Assembly (NCBI GenBank): GCA_024640925.1
Contig: JAHEEB010000164.1
Location: 1 to 7,748 of the forward strand
Origin: Bacteroidota bacterium
Lineage (GTDB): Bacteria > Bacteroidota > Bacteroidia > Bacteroidales > UBA10428
Length of the DNA: 7,748 nt
Direction: 5' to 3'
Position 1 is the first letter of the stretch. Each line of letters begins with the position of its first letter. The position numbers and the translations under genes were made by a program. Below, in pieces: positions 1-6,569 of this stretch. Below the pieces are notes generated by a model. That model was not told the DNA's origin. It was given only the letters and a program-made list of their open reading frames with translations, and ran no database searches.

Positions 1-28
1 AAGCCTTTTTCCGCCGTGAAGGGCAGAG

Positions 29-79
29 TTAATCAGTTCTTAATAATCCGTCAAAGTAGAAGTTCTGTGTTTTATTCAT
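29..79 (-). other. Doubtful 16-codon ORF overlapping the preceding stop (ATGA)
   Basis: An ATG at 77-79 overlaps the TGA of the 221-residue gene and opens a frame reading MNKTQNFYFDGLLRTD before a TAA at 29-31. The start-stop overlap is a typical operon junction, and the residues look like a protein N-terminus. It could be the start of a broken gene continuing past the left edge, or chance. The rest of positions 1-75 shows nothing I can support. Confidence 0.2.
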
Positions 80-741
80 AGTTGAAATTTCATTATGGGT
101 TCAATAATTTTTTTTGAGTAATCTTTCATTTGATGAAAATCATAAAATTCAAAATCGTTTTTTGCCCTTAAAAGTAACTTATCTAACCTGGAAAAATCGT
201 TCGTTAGTTTCATTAACGCTATTGATGTGGCAAAAGGATTCTGAATGACTAATTTTTTCAATATTAGAATATCATTGATCAGAAAATCAATTGCTTTAGG
301 ATAATCTTCAACGAATGCAAGAATATAATCGGTATAAAAAAATCTGATGTCATTTGAAAGGTTTTGGGTTTCCCTTTCAATATCAGAGATATCATCGCTA
401 ATAAATTGATAATCGTCGAATTTATTAATGATGTTAATACTATTTCCCATAACTACCTGTGTTGCATCTCTGTTTCTGCTTGCCTGCGATTTATTAATTA
501 AATCAATTACAGGGCCTTGCGATAAAACAAAACTTGTATAAACACCAAAACAGCCTTTTGGATAATGCTCTGAGACAAAACTAATCCCTAAATCGAATAT
601 CGTTCCATCAGAGAATTGCCATACATAGCCACCTTCAGCCATGCTAAATTTTATTTTAAATTCTTTAGTAAAAGAAAGATAATCTTTCAGGTTATTTTTA
701 AAGAAATCAAAGACTAATTTTCTCTTTTCTTTTGTCTCCAT
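76..741 (-). CDS. Hypothetical protein, 221 residues, family not recognised
   Basis: A complete frame starting at the ATG at 739-741 (METKEKRKLVFDFFKNN). No signal peptide or membrane segment is seen. The first part looks alpha/beta, with GGYVWQFSDGTIFDLGISF and GCFGVYTSFVLS (about 37-75); the remainder is mainly helical and rich in Asp, Ile, Leu and Lys (DFLINDILILKKLVIQN, 152-168; FSRLDKLLLRAKNDFEFYDF, 183-202). The first part faintly recalls small bacterial domains such as DUF4304, but not strongly enough to claim. It lies 72 nt after the secreted-protein gene in the same direction, so it may share the transcript. Context allows another immunity-like protein, but nothing in the sequence proves it. 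Its TGA stop overlaps the ATG of a 16-codon ORF as ATGA. Confidence 0.72.
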   Translation of the reverse strand: METKEKRKLVFDFFKNNLKDYLSFTKEFKIKFSMAEGGYVWQFSDGTIFDLGISFVSEHYPKGCFGVYTSFVLSQGPVIDLINKSQASRNRDATQVVMGNSINIINKFDDYQFISDDISDIERETQNLSNDIRFFYTDYILAFVEDYPKAIDFLINDILILKKLVIQNPFATSIALMKLTNDFSRLDKLLLRAKNDFEFYDFHQMKDYSKKIIEPIMKFQL

Positions 742-811
742 TCAGTTTGGATGTTATATGTCTTACTAAAATCTAACTATTTTTAGCAGTTTATTTAATT
801 CATTCATATTG

Positions 812-829
812 CTTTATTTTAAAATAAAG
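812..829. repeat. 18-bp perfect palindrome at the 3' end of the secreted-protein gene
   Basis: CTTTATTTTAAAATAAAG reads the same on both strands and includes the TAA stop of the secreted-protein gene (814-816). It could act as a weak transcript-end hairpin or a binding site, but a nearly pure A/T palindrome in AT-rich DNA may be chance, and no clear T-tract follows on the minus strand. Confidence 0.4.
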
Positions 830-1572
830 GTTGTACCATTAAAATAAAGAGTTGTATTTTTTTGTTTTATATCGGTGAAATTGCCATCCGGGCTCATTAT
901 TTTAATTTCGTCATCGGCTCCGGTATTGATTATGGATAGCGTATTATTATCATAATTTACACAGGCTATACATCCGTAGTCATCGTTGCTATAAGAGGTT
1001 ACATCATCGATATATATTAAAACCGGAGATTGGTTCAAAAATGCCGGATAGTCGACTATCAGATTGTTCTTTTCAATTTGAACTACATATGCAACTGCTT
1101 CAAAAGTACGTCCATCGCATTTTTCATTACCAATTAACATGTACAAATCCTTGTCGGATGAAGGGAGTTTAAAAATTTCGTAAAACATGATTTCTAATCC
1201 GAATATTTTACCAAGCACACCATAGGAACCATCTTTTTTTCTCCATTGAATTACCGGAATATCAATATCACCTCTTGTTCCTCCGGAGCTGTATGAATAT
1301 GTATATACAGCTATTAAGCTGTCGATTGAACTTATGCTGGTAAAATTGGTGATGCTATCGGGAAGCTTAATTACCTGCTCTTTTAAAATTTCAATGATTT
1401 TTTGTCCTGTGACCAGAGCAATACTGTCAACATTTATATCATTTGCATAATCTTTATAAGACATGGTATCCAGGCTATACAACGATTCAGATAATTCAGT
1501 TAAATCATTTTTTTGTGCAAGCAGATTAAAATGAATAAAACTTATTAAAAAGATTAAGAGTGAATGTTTCAT
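814..1572 (-). CDS. Secreted protein, about 252 residues, function unknown
   Basis: The frame is open from an ATG at 1588-1590, but the second ATG at 1570-1572 gives a classic signal peptide: MKHSLLIFLISFIHFNLLAQ, with a basic start, a hydrophobic core and a probable cut near the 'LLAQ' end typical of Bacteroidota. I therefore start there. No Cys follows the cut region, so it is not a lipoprotein of the usual kind; it should be periplasmic or exported. The mature part is mostly strands, including YTYSYSSGGTRGDIDIPVIQW, FKLPSSDKDLYMLIGNEKC and a C-terminal segment DGNFTDIKQKNTTLYFNGTTF resembling the tail of other Bacteroidota secreted hypotheticals. No catalytic motif is seen. It is the only clearly exported protein among cytoplasmic neighbours (the propeller gene's start is unseen). 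The stop lies within an 18-bp perfect palindrome. Confidence 0.75.
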   Translation of the reverse strand: MKHSLLIFLISFIHFNLLAQKNDLTELSESLYSLDTMSYKDYANDINVDSIALVTGQKIIEILKEQVIKLPDSITNFTSISSIDSLIAVYTYSYSSGGTRGDIDIPVIQWRKKDGSYGVLGKIFGLEIMFYEIFKLPSSDKDLYMLIGNEKCDGRTFEAVAYVVQIEKNNLIVDYPAFLNQSPVLIYIDDVTSYSNDDYGCIACVNYDNNTLSIINTGADDEIKIMSPDGNFTDIKQKNTTLYFNGTTFILK

Positions 1573-1583
1573 TGTTTTCAGTA

Positions 1584-2021
1584 TCAGCATGTACCAAACA
1601 GCTCATAAAAAGCTGATTGCGTTTTACCATAAACTATAATATACTTTCCTTCGGGCTTTTTCTTTTTCCCAAAGCCACAAAGTATTAAACCAAGCTGTTT
1701 GAATTTACAAAATCCCTTGATATCGCTGAAATCGGGATACTCTTTTTGTAATATATCAAGAATTCCTTTTGTATTCATCAAATCTATATCATTAAAATAC
1801 AACGAACTGCCTTTATAAAAGGTAATATTGCTCAAATGCTTTTTATCTTCATAAGTATAACAAAATTCGATATTTGCTCTTTTTTCCTGAATTTCTTCCA
1901 TAATATCATCATCTTCCATTTCATCCGGGGGTCCTAATTTTGTGGAGACTTCTTTACGGCTCATTCCAAAATTTATCAGACCTAAACCTTTAAATGGTTC
2001 TAATACAAATTTCTTTTCCAT
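1584..2021 (-). CDS. Small conserved protein, tandem paralogue copy B
   Basis: The second 145-residue copy of the pair. It keeps NFGMSRKEVSTKLGPPD (17-33), EKRANIEFCY, IDLMNT, LQKEYPDFSDIKG and PEGKYIIVYGKT at the same positions as copy A. Differences cluster in the acidic loop after the GxPD turn (residues 34-39, EMEDDD against FQKNDD), around 56-61, in 104-109 and at the extreme C-terminus (LFGTC against GYGAY). Variable loops on a kept core would suit two proteins that recognise different partners. The stop at 1584-1586 lies 11 nt ahead of the preferred start of the secreted-protein gene, and overlaps a possible earlier ATG of that gene. Function is unknown. Confidence 0.8.
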   Translation of the reverse strand: MEKKFVLEPFKGLGLINFGMSRKEVSTKLGPPDEMEDDDIMEEIQEKRANIEFCYTYEDKKHLSNITFYKGSSLYFNDIDLMNTKGILDILQKEYPDFSDIKGFCKFKQLGLILCGFGKKKKPEGKYIIVYGKTQSAFYELFGTC

Positions 2022-2042
2022 AGTCTAAAATATTTAAACACA

Positions 2043-2480
2043 TTAATATGCTCCATAACCCTCAAAGAAACTTATGCGGGTTTTTCCATAAACGATGATA
2101 TATTTTCCTTCGGGGATTTTTTTTCTACCAAAGCCACATAATAATACACCAAGCCTGGAAAAATTAAAGTGGCCTTTTATATCTTCAAAATCAGGAAATT
2201 CTTTTTGTAATAGCTCCAGAGCTCCACTTGTATTCATCAAATCAATATTTTTAAAAATCAAGGAACTTCCCTTAAAGAAGGTCAAATCGCTTAAATGGTT
2301 ATTGTCTCTGTGTTTATAACAGAATTCAATATTTGCTCTTTTCTCAAGAATTTCTCTCATGACATCATCATTCTTTTGAAAATCAGGCTTTCCCAAAATA
2401 TAATTGACTTCTGGCTGAGACATTCCGAAATTTACCAGACGAACACCTTTGAAAGGTTCTAATATAAATTTACTTTCCAT
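2043..2480 (-). CDS. Small conserved protein, tandem paralogue copy A
   Basis: A 145-residue cytoplasmic protein of unrecognised family. Its N-terminus has the pattern NFGMSQPEVNYILGKPD (17-33), an 'FGM[ST]xxEVxxxLGxP' motif also seen in BamE/SmpA-like folds and several small bacterial families, here without a lipoprotein signal. Other strongly kept stretches are EKRANIEFCY (46-55), IDLMNT (79-84), LQKEFPDFEDIKG (91-103) and PEGKYIIVYGKT (123-134). It aligns without gaps to the next gene over the full length, 93 of 145 identical by hand count (about 64%). The leader is A-rich (AAATAAAGATTAGAAATC) with no clear Shine-Dalgarno site. Only 21 nt separate it from copy B, so the pair is presumably co-transcribed. 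Small duplicated proteins of this kind are common in immunity arrays, but no function can be assigned from sequence. Confidence 0.8.
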   Translation of the reverse strand: MESKFILEPFKGVRLVNFGMSQPEVNYILGKPDFQKNDDVMREILEKRANIEFCYKHRDNNHLSDLTFFKGSSLIFKNIDLMNTSGALELLQKEFPDFEDIKGHFNFSRLGVLLCGFGRKKIPEGKYIIVYGKTRISFFEGYGAY

Positions 2481-2503
2481 GATTTCTAATCTTTATTTCT
2501 TAA

Positions 2504-3511
2504 TTAAGTGCCAATCAGTAACTCATAATAAGTAACTTCTCCTTTTATTTCCTTTTGAATTAATCCTTCGAAAAAAGCATCTGTATTCCCTAAAAAATCA
2601 ATCAATCCGTTATTTAACTGGAATAATATTTCTCCCATAGTAATATAACTTTTACCATTCGAATGAATAGTTATGGTTATTTCATCATCTTCATCTTTCC
2701 AAAAAGCACCATATCGAACCATCATTCCTTCAGAATTAACAACAACTTCTTCTGGTTCCCATTTATTCTGTTCTGAGAGATCGTTATTATACCTGGTAAC
2801 CTCTGTAATAAACTCATCATAGTTAGTGTATTTCTTAGTAAAGGACCAATACACTTTTTTCATTACTATCGTTTCCGCTTTTTCATATTCTAATGCAACA
2901 GCAATAAAATCTTCAGAAATCATCAGCTTTTCGAATATTTTTTCATTTTTCAGTTTCAGAAGAACCCTGTTAATTGATTGTACAAATTCCATTTCACTAA
3001 ACATAACCATCAGATTATACGAATTTGCAGCCTGATATTTCCAATTTCCGGTACAATACCTCAATCGCTCAATTTCTTTTGGGCACTTATATTTTTCGGG
3101 ATTTTCTTTCTGGTATTTTTTTACCTGTTTTTCGTAATTACTGACAGAGTCTAGGCTTAAAAGCAGGCTTCCATACTCGTATCGATATTCAAAACAAAAA
3201 CTATTAAATACTACTTTTCGGTGTTTCTGGTAAAAATCGAGTAAATTCTGATGTGTTACAAAAAACACATATTCTTCAAATTCGGTTTGTGTTGTAAAAT
3301 AAGAAGTCGGATTTACTTTATATTTAACTTTCTCAATATTTGCTCCATATTGAAATAATATCAAAACTATATTCCAATACCTGTTTTCGACAGCAATTTC
3401 AATTAATGATTTACCGAACAGTTTCCTTTTATTTGGCGATTGTCCTTTTTGTAACAATGTTTTCAGGGTTTCGGCATCACCACTTTGAACAGCTGAAAAT
3501 GTATCACTCAT
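2504..3511 (-). CDS. Ankyrin-like N-terminus + probable DUF4303-like domain + C-terminal domain
   Basis: A 335-residue protein with three parts. Residues about 3-62 are roughly two ankyrin repeats (FSAVQSGDAETLKTLLQKG, then SLIEIAVENRYWNIVLILF and YGANIE). Residues about 85-235 resemble the DUF4303 type: a strand region FNSFCFEYRYEYGSLLLSL, a conserved-looking RLRYCTGNWKYQ (149-160), and a later EKLMISEDFIAVALEYE. Residues about 255-335 form a separate small domain with ITMGEILFQLNNGLIDFLG, then FFEGL and the terminal YYELLIGT. The DUF4303 label is from recalled motifs and is tentative. No secretion signal is present. The start ATG at 3509-3511 is preceded by an A-rich leader (AGAAAAA). This is the first gene after the repeat-bearing gap, and the tandem paralogues follow after 23 nt. 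An immunity-type role is a context inference. Confidence 0.75.
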   Translation of the reverse strand: MSDTFSAVQSGDAETLKTLLQKGQSPNKRKLFGKSLIEIAVENRYWNIVLILFQYGANIEKVKYKVNPTSYFTTQTEFEEYVFFVTHQNLLDFYQKHRKVVFNSFCFEYRYEYGSLLLSLDSVSNYEKQVKKYQKENPEKYKCPKEIERLRYCTGNWKYQAANSYNLMVMFSEMEFVQSINRVLLKLKNEKIFEKLMISEDFIAVALEYEKAETIVMKKVYWSFTKKYTNYDEFITEVTRYNNDLSEQNKWEPEEVVVNSEGMMVRYGAFWKDEDDEITITIHSNGKSYITMGEILFQLNNGLIDFLGNTDAFFEGLIQKEIKGEVTYYELLIGT

Positions 3512-3777
3512 TTTTTCTATAATTAATTACAAGCAGAAAATCCTATTAACCAAATTCAAGTTTATTTTTTATTTTTTCAATACCCACTCTTGCTTTTGGG
3601 TAAAACCACGCTTGTTTTTGCTCCAAACCATGTGTGTTTTTTACTAAAACCACACCAGGTTTTGGGTAAAACCATGCGTGCCTGGTTTGCTGTTTGGTTA
3701 AAAATGGTTTACTCCACTTTCTTAAAACCTTTAGCATGCTGTTACGAATGCGGAGGACAAACAAGCAGTGAAAGCTG
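3512..3777. other. Intergenic region between two gene blocks
   Basis: This 266-nt stretch is the only sizeable gap between genes. It contains the 22-bp tandem repeats (3571-3680), the weak hairpin at its right end, and about 85 bases (3681-3763) with no recognised element. Any promoter for the downstream block (ankyrin/DUF4303-like gene and onward) should lie here, on the minus strand between 3512 and about 3570. I looked for the Bacteroidota pattern TTG...TAnnTTTG and found no convincing match. An ORF across the gap (3546-3821, minus) is judged spurious. Confidence 0.5.
3571..3680. repeat. Degenerate 22-bp tandem repeat, about five units
   Basis: Five consecutive 22-base units fill 3571-3680 without spacers: 3659-3680, 3637-3658, 3615-3636, 3593-3614 and 3571-3592. 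Read on the minus strand, the shared core is TGGTTTTACCCAAAA preceded by a variable C-rich hexamer. By hand count the first and fourth units match at 19 of 22 positions; the second, third and fifth match their best partner at 14 to 16. A weaker, out-of-phase relative may lie near 3691-3710. The best unit contains the inverted repeat GGTTTT-GGGT-AAAACC (3658-3673), and ACCAGG at 3654-3659 can pair with CCTGGT at 3681-3686. Because 22 is not a multiple of three, the array changes frame at each unit and is unlikely to code for protein. It is not a CRISPR array: there are no spacers. Its role is unknown. Confidence 0.75.
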
Positions 3778-3779
3778 CT
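3764..3779 (-). terminator. Weak hairpin at the stop codon of the 268-residue gene
   Basis: A small inverted repeat (AGCAG / CTGCT with a six-base loop) overlaps the TAG stop at 3778-3780. On the minus strand it is followed by TGTTTGT, an interrupted T-rich tract. The stem is only five pairs, so this is at best a weak intrinsic terminator. Its place at the end of a gene and the start of the only long gap is what makes it worth listing. Confidence 0.22.
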
Positions 3780-4584
3780 ATACCTTTCTCCGATTGTAAA
3801 CTTCACCCATATATTTTTCAATGTATGGTTTTACATCACCTAATGTTGCAATACCTTCAAATACAACTTCCCTTCGTGAAAAAAAACCTCTTAATCTACT
3901 TAATAATTTCCCATTTCTGCAGAATAAGCTTAATGTATTGTCAACTTTAGCCTCGCCATCAAGTTCTACTGCAAATTCCATTAATTTTTGAGTACAATAT
4001 TTTGTACTTAAAATTATTTCTTCTTTCGGCTTCCGATTTGTCCTGACCTGACAGGTTAAGTTGTGTGCAACAATGGTTTCTGCATTTATTTCGGAAAGAG
4101 GCAAAAATGGGTGTCCGGGTTGAAGTGGTTTTCCGAATAGGGTTGCATCATCTTTTTCAAACCAAAACCCCCTGGAAATAACCTCGATAAATTCATTGTA
4201 AAAACTAAAAACATAATGCTTATAATCGGTCAACATTTCATTTCCATTTCTGGAATATTCATAATTATTCTTATATCTCTCTATTTCATATTTATAACGT
4301 TCTTTAAGCCAAACGGAATTTTCAACTTTTGAAATCCAGTTATAAGGCGTGCCTATTTTCCAATCAAGCTGAAAAGGTAAAATTTCGCCACTTGAAACCT
4401 TAATAGAATCAATGTCCTCAAAAGTAATTCTTCCATATTGTGAATCGTTAGTAACAAAACAAATCGCTATCATTGTATCGCTGTAATAAACTTCAGGACC
4501 TAAAAAGCGATCTGCTTTTACCGGTACAAAAAAACCTTTCGCTATTTGTAAATGTTTTTCTTTACTTAATTTCAAATCTTCCAT
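3778..4584 (-). CDS. Hypothetical protein, 268 residues, family not recognised
   Basis: I do not recognise the family with confidence. The frame can begin at 4620 (MICYYNN...), but the second ATG at 4582-4584 gives the more natural N-terminus MEDLKLSKEKHLQ, with the sequence between being almost pure A/T and containing a TTATTATAATAA palindrome; I chose the second. The protein has no signal peptide or membrane segment. The middle (about residues 95-165) is rich in Tyr, Trp and charged residues, with DYKHYVFSFYNEFIEVIS followed by RGFWFEKDD, which looks like a conserved strand pair. The C-terminal third has FCRNGKLLSRLRGFF and ends in a basic tail. It sits in line with the ankyrin and SUKH genes, so an accessory or immunity-type role is possible by context only. 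It is the last gene before the 266-nt repeat-bearing gap. Confidence 0.7.
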   Translation of the reverse strand: MEDLKLSKEKHLQIAKGFFVPVKADRFLGPEVYYSDTMIAICFVTNDSQYGRITFEDIDSIKVSSGEILPFQLDWKIGTPYNWISKVENSVWLKERYKYEIERYKNNYEYSRNGNEMLTDYKHYVFSFYNEFIEVISRGFWFEKDDATLFGKPLQPGHPFLPLSEINAETIVAHNLTCQVRTNRKPKEEIILSTKYCTQKLMEFAVELDGEAKVDNTLSLFCRNGKLLSRLRGFFSRREVVFEGIATLGDVKPYIEKYMGEVYNRRKV

Positions 4585-4652
4585 ATGTTGGTATTTCAGA
4601 TTATTATAATAACAAATCATGTAAAATCGACTTTACAAAATCGATACTCATT

Positions 4653-5759
4653 TCATATTTTATCTTCTATAAACTTCCATAAAACTGAAGGTTTTATCAC
4701 CTCAGCAACAGGTACAATTCCGTAATTGAGATAAGGTTGCCACATTGCATTGAAGTATACTTCAGGATTAGAAAGAATATCAGTCCATTTTTTATTCTTG
4801 AATACAGTTAACTCATAATGGTCGGAGTCCCAGGTACCAAAGAGTTTAATATCTGGTACCCAAACAAAAATACCCATTGAGTTAAAGTCACCGCCTATAT
4901 CTTCAACAAGATCAAGAACTTTTAGAATATATCTTCCCCTTCGTTTTGAATTCGGATCGTTGTGCTCTGTTGAAGGATAAAGACTAATATTTATGCAACG
5001 GATATCGGTAATAGTGCACAGCGTTGCAAAGGAGATTTCGGCTTTTCCTGAAAACTTGAATTTGAGGTGTTTTTCCTTGCTCAAATAATCAATGTATTCT
5101 TGTGGCAGGTCCAATTCCTTGAATAGATTAAGCTGGGCATCACGATTTGTTGCAAGACGTTCCTTAACCAGGGCTATAATCTTCTTGTTACCTCCATCGC
5201 GGGCATGAGAATATACCGAATCGCCATCCTTGGCAGAGAACGCAGGATTGGCACCAGCTTCAAGAAGTTGCAGAAAAGCTGGTAAGTTATTTTTTAATGC
5301 TGCCCACATCAGCGCAGTGTGCCCATTGCTATCAGGAGCATCGGGAGTAACACCATTTGATAGAAGAAAATGCAGCATTTCTGGCTTATCCCAGTATACT
5401 GCCTGGAAAAGTGCCCCACCACCATGCTTTTTTAAGTCTATACCACGTTTAATAAGAGTTTCTGCTACTTCTTTGTTTTCCCAAAATACTGCCTCGCTTA
5501 GCGCTGAATCGCCAGTGTTTTGATGAGAAACATTGATATCTGCACCATACTCGAGCAATAACTCAATAATTTCGCTTTTTCCAACGTCGCTTGATGCAGC
5601 AATAACCGGATAATAATTACCATCTTTGTCTCCTATATTCGGATCAGCCCCAGCTTCAAGAAGACTGCGTATCTGTGCAACATTGCCATTAAAACAGGCT
5701 TGAACCAGCAATGTACGGCCATTTTTGTCGAGCAGATTTGAATCTTTACTCATATTCAT
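4653..5759 (-). CDS. Ankyrin-repeat protein with distinct C-terminal domain
   Basis: A 368-residue protein. Residues about 10-202 hold six ankyrin-type repeats. Repeats 1 and 5 are the most canonical (NGRTLLVQACFNGN with LLEAGADPN; NGHTALMWAALKNN with LLEAGANP); repeats 3 and 4 share an unusual A-V-[FY]-W core (EAVFWENKE, QAVYWDKPE); repeat 6 is degenerate. Residues about 205-368 form a separate alpha/beta domain with marked features: LFKELDLPQEYIDYL, then GIFVWVPDIKLFGTWDSDHYEL (289-316, read as one stretch), then W324, NAMW and the C-terminal VLWKFIEDK. I have a sense of seeing this tail in other bacterial hypothetical proteins but cannot name the family. Ankyrin arrays bind proteins and are among the known immunity modules of toxin loci. 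There is no signal peptide. Two in-frame ATGs (5757-5759 and 5751-5753) both fit as start; the first is used. The gene follows the WGR-SMI1 gene by 45 nt. It looks less AT-rich than the genes to its left. Confidence 0.88.
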   Translation of the reverse strand: MNMSKDSNLLDKNGRTLLVQACFNGNVAQIRSLLEAGADPNIGDKDGNYYPVIAASSDVGKSEIIELLLEYGADINVSHQNTGDSALSEAVFWENKEVAETLIKRGIDLKKHGGGALFQAVYWDKPEMLHFLLSNGVTPDAPDSNGHTALMWAALKNNLPAFLQLLEAGANPAFSAKDGDSVYSHARDGGNKKIIALVKERLATNRDAQLNLFKELDLPQEYIDYLSKEKHLKFKFSGKAEISFATLCTITDIRCINISLYPSTEHNDPNSKRRGRYILKVLDLVEDIGGDFNSMGIFVWVPDIKLFGTWDSDHYELTVFKNKKWTDILSNPEVYFNAMWQPYLNYGIVPVAEVIKPSVLWKFIEDKI

Positions 5760-5804
5760 TAATTACTATTTAATAAACACATTTCCTGGTTTGAATAGAA
5801 TAGT

Positions 5805-6539
5805 TCAACCAAATGCTTCATCTTCAGTAATCATACCGTTGATAAAACTGGCCAAAGATGGAGCCACATAATCCATCCAGCCATCGGGATCTTCGAAATT
5901 ATCGAGGTTGCATAAATAAATTTTACCGTTTTTTGTGTTGTAGCAATATGGAAATCCACCTCCATCAAAAGCAAAAGGAATAAAGTGTTTTTTGAAAAAT
6001 TTCTTTTCTTTTACATTGAAAACATAATCCTCCTCAAGCAGAGAATCATCTTTCGAGAGCTTGTACCTCATAGGCATAAATAATTGAACTTCAGCTTCGA
6101 TAAAATCGTCATCCGTTTCCATTACAAAAACATTTTTCTCACCCTCAACTATGCCGCCATTGAATTTCTCATACAATTTTCTCAAATCGTCAGGTAATTT
6201 CTGGTCAATTATTTTCTCAACATATGCAAAATCTTCTTCAGAAAGTTTTTTGCCGCAATTTTCAAATTTGAATTTAATGACTTGTTCGGTTTTCTTACTT
6301 TTTTTTTCTGACTCTTCTTTAATTCCTGAAGCAGACTGTTCAGCATATCCTTTCTTCAACTTTTCATTTAGCAACTTTTCAGCTTCTTTGATGCATCTTT
6401 CTTTGCTTTCAAATTCCTTTGTTTGTGTTTGTCCAGTAGTACCAATTTTCCCAAAAGTTACAGTGAATGTATGGTCCATAACTTCTATTTTCCAAAACTT
6501 GCTGGATTTGTCATCTTTAAATTCAAGATATTTATTCAT
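5805..6539 (-). CDS. WGR domain + SMI1/KNR4 (SUKH) fusion protein
   Basis: A 244-residue two-domain cytoplasmic protein. Residues about 1-68 form a WGR domain: an N-terminal strand with W16, the core [15 protein letters not shown] (29-43; the name motif appears as F-G-K), and a lysine/glutamate-rich helix to about 63. WGR domains are known from PARP enzymes and bacterial MolR-type proteins and can bind nucleic acid. A charged linker (about 70-88) leads to a SMI1/KNR4 domain (about 90-236), shown by the helix [15 protein letters not shown] (116-129), the strand [15 protein letters not shown] (186-200), the NGKIYL strand and the closing helix [13 protein letters not shown]1/KNR4 proteins of the SUKH superfamily are widespread immunity proteins against nuclease and other toxins. 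A strong ribosome binding site precedes the ATG. The fusion suggests an immunity or adaptor module tethered by WGR; its partner is unknown. Confidence 0.85.
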   Translation of the reverse strand: MNKYLEFKDDKSSKFWKIEVMDHTFTVTFGKIGTTGQTQTKEFESKERCIKEAEKLLNEKLKKGYAEQSASGIKEESEKKSKKTEQVIKFKFENCGKKLSEEDFAYVEKIIDQKLPDDLRKLYEKFNGGIVEGEKNVFVMETDDDFIEAEVQLFMPMRYKLSKDDSLLEEDYVFNVKEKKFFKKHFIPFAFDGGGFPYCYNTKNGKIYLCNLDNFEDPDGWMDYVAPSLASFINGMITEDEAFG

Positions 6540-6545
6540 AAATAG

Positions 6546-6553
6546 TCCTCTTT
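6546..6553 (-). promoter_or_regulatory. Shine-Dalgarno site of the WGR-SMI1 gene
   Basis: On the minus strand the leader reads AAAGAGGA, then six bases to the ATG at 6537-6539. This is the clearest purine-rich ribosome binding site in the window; most other genes here have only A/T-rich leaders, as is common in Bacteroidota. It fixes the start of the WGR-SMI1 protein. Confidence 0.6.
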
Positions 6554-6569
6554 TTTTAATTCAACATAG

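Noticed and set aside
1..40. GC-rich GCC/GGC hairpin as a terminator near the left edge
   Set aside because: The stem is only three pairs, and on the minus strand it is followed by A's instead of T's.
767..808. 13-codon minus ORF (MNELNKLLKIVRF) before the 221-residue gene
   Set aside because: Too short, with no ribosome binding site or attenuator structure; likely chance in AT-rich DNA.
742..813. Promoter with TAGATTTT resembling the Bacteroidota -7 element TAnnTTTG
   Set aside because: The last base differs and no TTG sits at a suitable distance upstream.
1573..1590. Earlier start of the secreted protein (MLILKTMKHS...)
   Set aside because: The later ATG gives a standard signal peptide and avoids the overlap with the upstream stop.
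3571..3680. CRISPR array
   Set aside because: Units abut without spacers, are degenerate, and no cas gene is nearby.
3512..3777. Integron attC site or cassette boundary
   Set aside because: No paired core sites of the attC type were seen, and most other gaps are too short for one.
3546..3821. 91-codon minus-strand ORF across the gap
   Set aside because: It overlaps the end of the 268-residue gene by 44 nt and runs through the 22-bp repeats, whose length is not a multiple of three. The product (repeated WFYPK) is a by-product of the repeat.
5230..5523. 97-codon plus-strand ORF
   Set aside because: It lies wholly antisense to clear ankyrin repeats.
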